From: Planctomycetota bacterium
GTDB lineage: Bacteria > Planctomycetota > UBA8108
DNA: 6,419 bases
Assembly: GCA_002695115.1 (NCBI GenBank)
Contig: NZOA01000070.1
Location: forward strand, 28,033 to 34,451
Reading direction: 5' to 3'
Part shown: positions 5,498-6,419 of the stretch, in pieces
How the letters are laid out: each line of letters opens with the position of its first letter
How positions within the stretch are numbered: position 1 is the first letter of the stretch
The notes under the pieces: model-generated
What the model saw: the letters and a program-made list of their open reading frames with translations, nothing else
Databases searched by the model: none
What the model was told of the DNA's origin: nothing
Position numbers and translations under genes: made by a program

Positions 5498-6419
5498 ATG
5501 ACAAAAAACCTGCTCAAGACACTCCCACAGGTAGAAAAAGCCCTTCAGTGGCCTGAAATCAAGGAGCTGAGCCAGCGGTATTCCCGTTCGGAAATTACCC
5601 GGGTGCTGCGCTCGACCCTCGATGAGATTCGCTCCGCGCTGCTGTCCGAAGGCCTCGAAGCGGCCAGGGCTGAGCGTCTCGCCTCAAGAGAGGGTATCGT
5701 GGCCGGACTGCGCAGGCGCCTGGCCGTCCGCCTGCGCTCCTCCTATCGCAAGGTCATCAACGGCACCGGAGTCCTCCTGCACACCGGCCTCGGGCGCTCC
5801 GTCCTGCCAGGGGCGGCGATCGATGCGTTCAAGGCCAACCACACGGGCTACTCCATCGTGGAGGTCGATGCGCGAAGCGCGGAACGTAACCAGAGAGAAG
5901 GCGCGCTCAGAGAGCTCCTGTGTGAATTGACCGGCGCGGAATCCGCCACGGTCGTCAACAACAACGCCGCCGCCACGCTGCTCATACTCGGCACCTTTGC
6001 CCGGGGCAAAGAGGTCATCGTATCACGCGGGCAGCTCGTTGAAATCGGCGGCTCCTTCCGCGTGCCGGACATCATGGAAGAGAGCGGCGCCCACCTGGTC
6101 GAGGTGGGAACGACAAACAGGACCTATGCGAAAGATTTCGAGGCCGCGATCACCCCGCAGACGGGAATGCTGCTCGAGGTTCATACCTCGAACTACGCGA
6201 TCCGGGGCTTCGCACATCACACGGAACTCGAGGACCTCGTCGAGCTCGGCGCCCGCAACGACCTGCCGGTGGCGAGCGATCTCGGCTCCGGCTGCTTCCT
6301 CGACATGATGAAGTTCGGCTTCGAGCACGAGCCGCTGGTCAGGGACAAGGTGCTGGCCGGCCCGGAGGTTGTCTGCTTCAGCGGCGACAAGCTGCTCGGC
6401 GGCCCGCAGGCGGGGATCA
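5498..6419 (+). CDS. selA: L-seryl-tRNA(Sec) selenium transferase (SelA), 3' end outside the window
   Basis: SelA is a PLP-dependent decameric enzyme that converts seryl-tRNA(Sec) to selenocysteyl-tRNA(Sec) using selenophosphate. The window holds 307 complete codons of a protein usually about 460 residues long. The N-terminal helical region (LPQVEKALQ, then LRSTLDEIR) aligns with the tRNA-binding N-domain of E. coli SelA, which supports the ATG at 5498. It is followed by INGTGVLLHTGLGRSVL, VVNNNAAA (N154-N156), SRGQLVEIGGSFRVPD (176-191), VGTTNRT (203-209), HTSNY, SDLGSG (260-265, D261 expected to hold the PLP ring nitrogen) and SGDKLLGGPQAGI. In the last of these, K298 corresponds to the PLP Schiff-base lysine (K295 in E. 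coli). All catalytic landmarks up to the cut are intact. The gene is divergent from the HU-family gene; selB often follows selA but lies outside the window. No Shine-Dalgarno at usable distance is present. Confidence 0.97.
   Translation, partial: MTKNLLKTLPQVEKALQWPEIKELSQRYSRSEITRVLRSTLDEIRSALLSEGLEAARAERLASREGIVAGLRRRLAVRLRSSYRKVINGTGVLLHTGLGRSVLPGAAIDAFKANHTGYSIVEVDARSAERNQREGALRELLCELTGAESATVVNNNAAATLLILGTFARGKEVIVSRGQLVEIGGSFRVPDIMEESGAHLVEVGTTNRTYAKDFEAAITPQTGMLLEVHTSNYAIRGFAHHTELEDLVELGARNDLPVASDLGSGCFLDMMKFGFEHEPLVRDKVLAGPEVVCFSGDKLLGGPQAGI

Noticed and set aside
372..6233. Excess of the hexamer CTCGAG (about 14 copies by eye)
   Set aside because: The copies checked are in-frame Leu-Glu codon pairs (CTC GAG) in strongly CTC/GAG-preferring genes, so codon usage and the common Leu-Glu dipeptide explain it.

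Overview
This 6.4 kb window looks like the chromosome of a GC-rich bacterium (roughly 60-65% GC by eye). It carries tightly packed housekeeping genes and no sign of phage, IS elements or CRISPR. The set of genes (bacillithiol synthesis, PriA, an HU-family protein, SelA) together with the high GC suggests a Gram-negative, possibly uncultivated lineage of the Acidobacteria/FCB type rather than a Bacillus. This lineage call is inference and weak.

Layout, left to right. Positions 1-446 hold the 3' end of bshC. After a 114-nt gap containing a candidate promoter come bshB1 (561-1328), bshA (about 1301-2497, overlapping bshB1) and priA (2497-4812, overlapping bshA by one base), all on the + strand. 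priA converges with an HU-family gene on the - strand (4831-5295), with only 18 nt between the two stop codons. A divergent intergenic region (5296-5497) contains a good promoter for the HU gene, a 13-bp-period direct repeat in the HU leader, and a -10-like box almost touching the start of selA. selA (5498 to the window edge) is cut just after its catalytic lysine.

Function. BshA joins GlcNAc to L-malate, BshB1 deacetylates the product, and BshC is thought to add cysteine, so the left half is a complete bacillithiol (low-molecular-weight thiol) pathway in one cluster. It reads directly into priA, the replication-restart helicase. The right half encodes a nucleoid protein with an unusual acidic tail and the enzyme that makes selenocysteyl-tRNA, so the organism probably makes selenoproteins.

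The least ordinary signal is a very good intrinsic terminator on the - strand (4632 to 4594). It lies inside the priA coding sequence, in a stretch that encodes an apparent insertion in PriA. It would end the HU transcript about 200 nt past the HU stop codon, making the HU 3' UTR antisense to the end of priA. Other points worth checking are the acidic, three-cysteine HU protein, the ambiguous bshA start (GTG versus a CTGA overlap) and a possibly leaderless selA mRNA.
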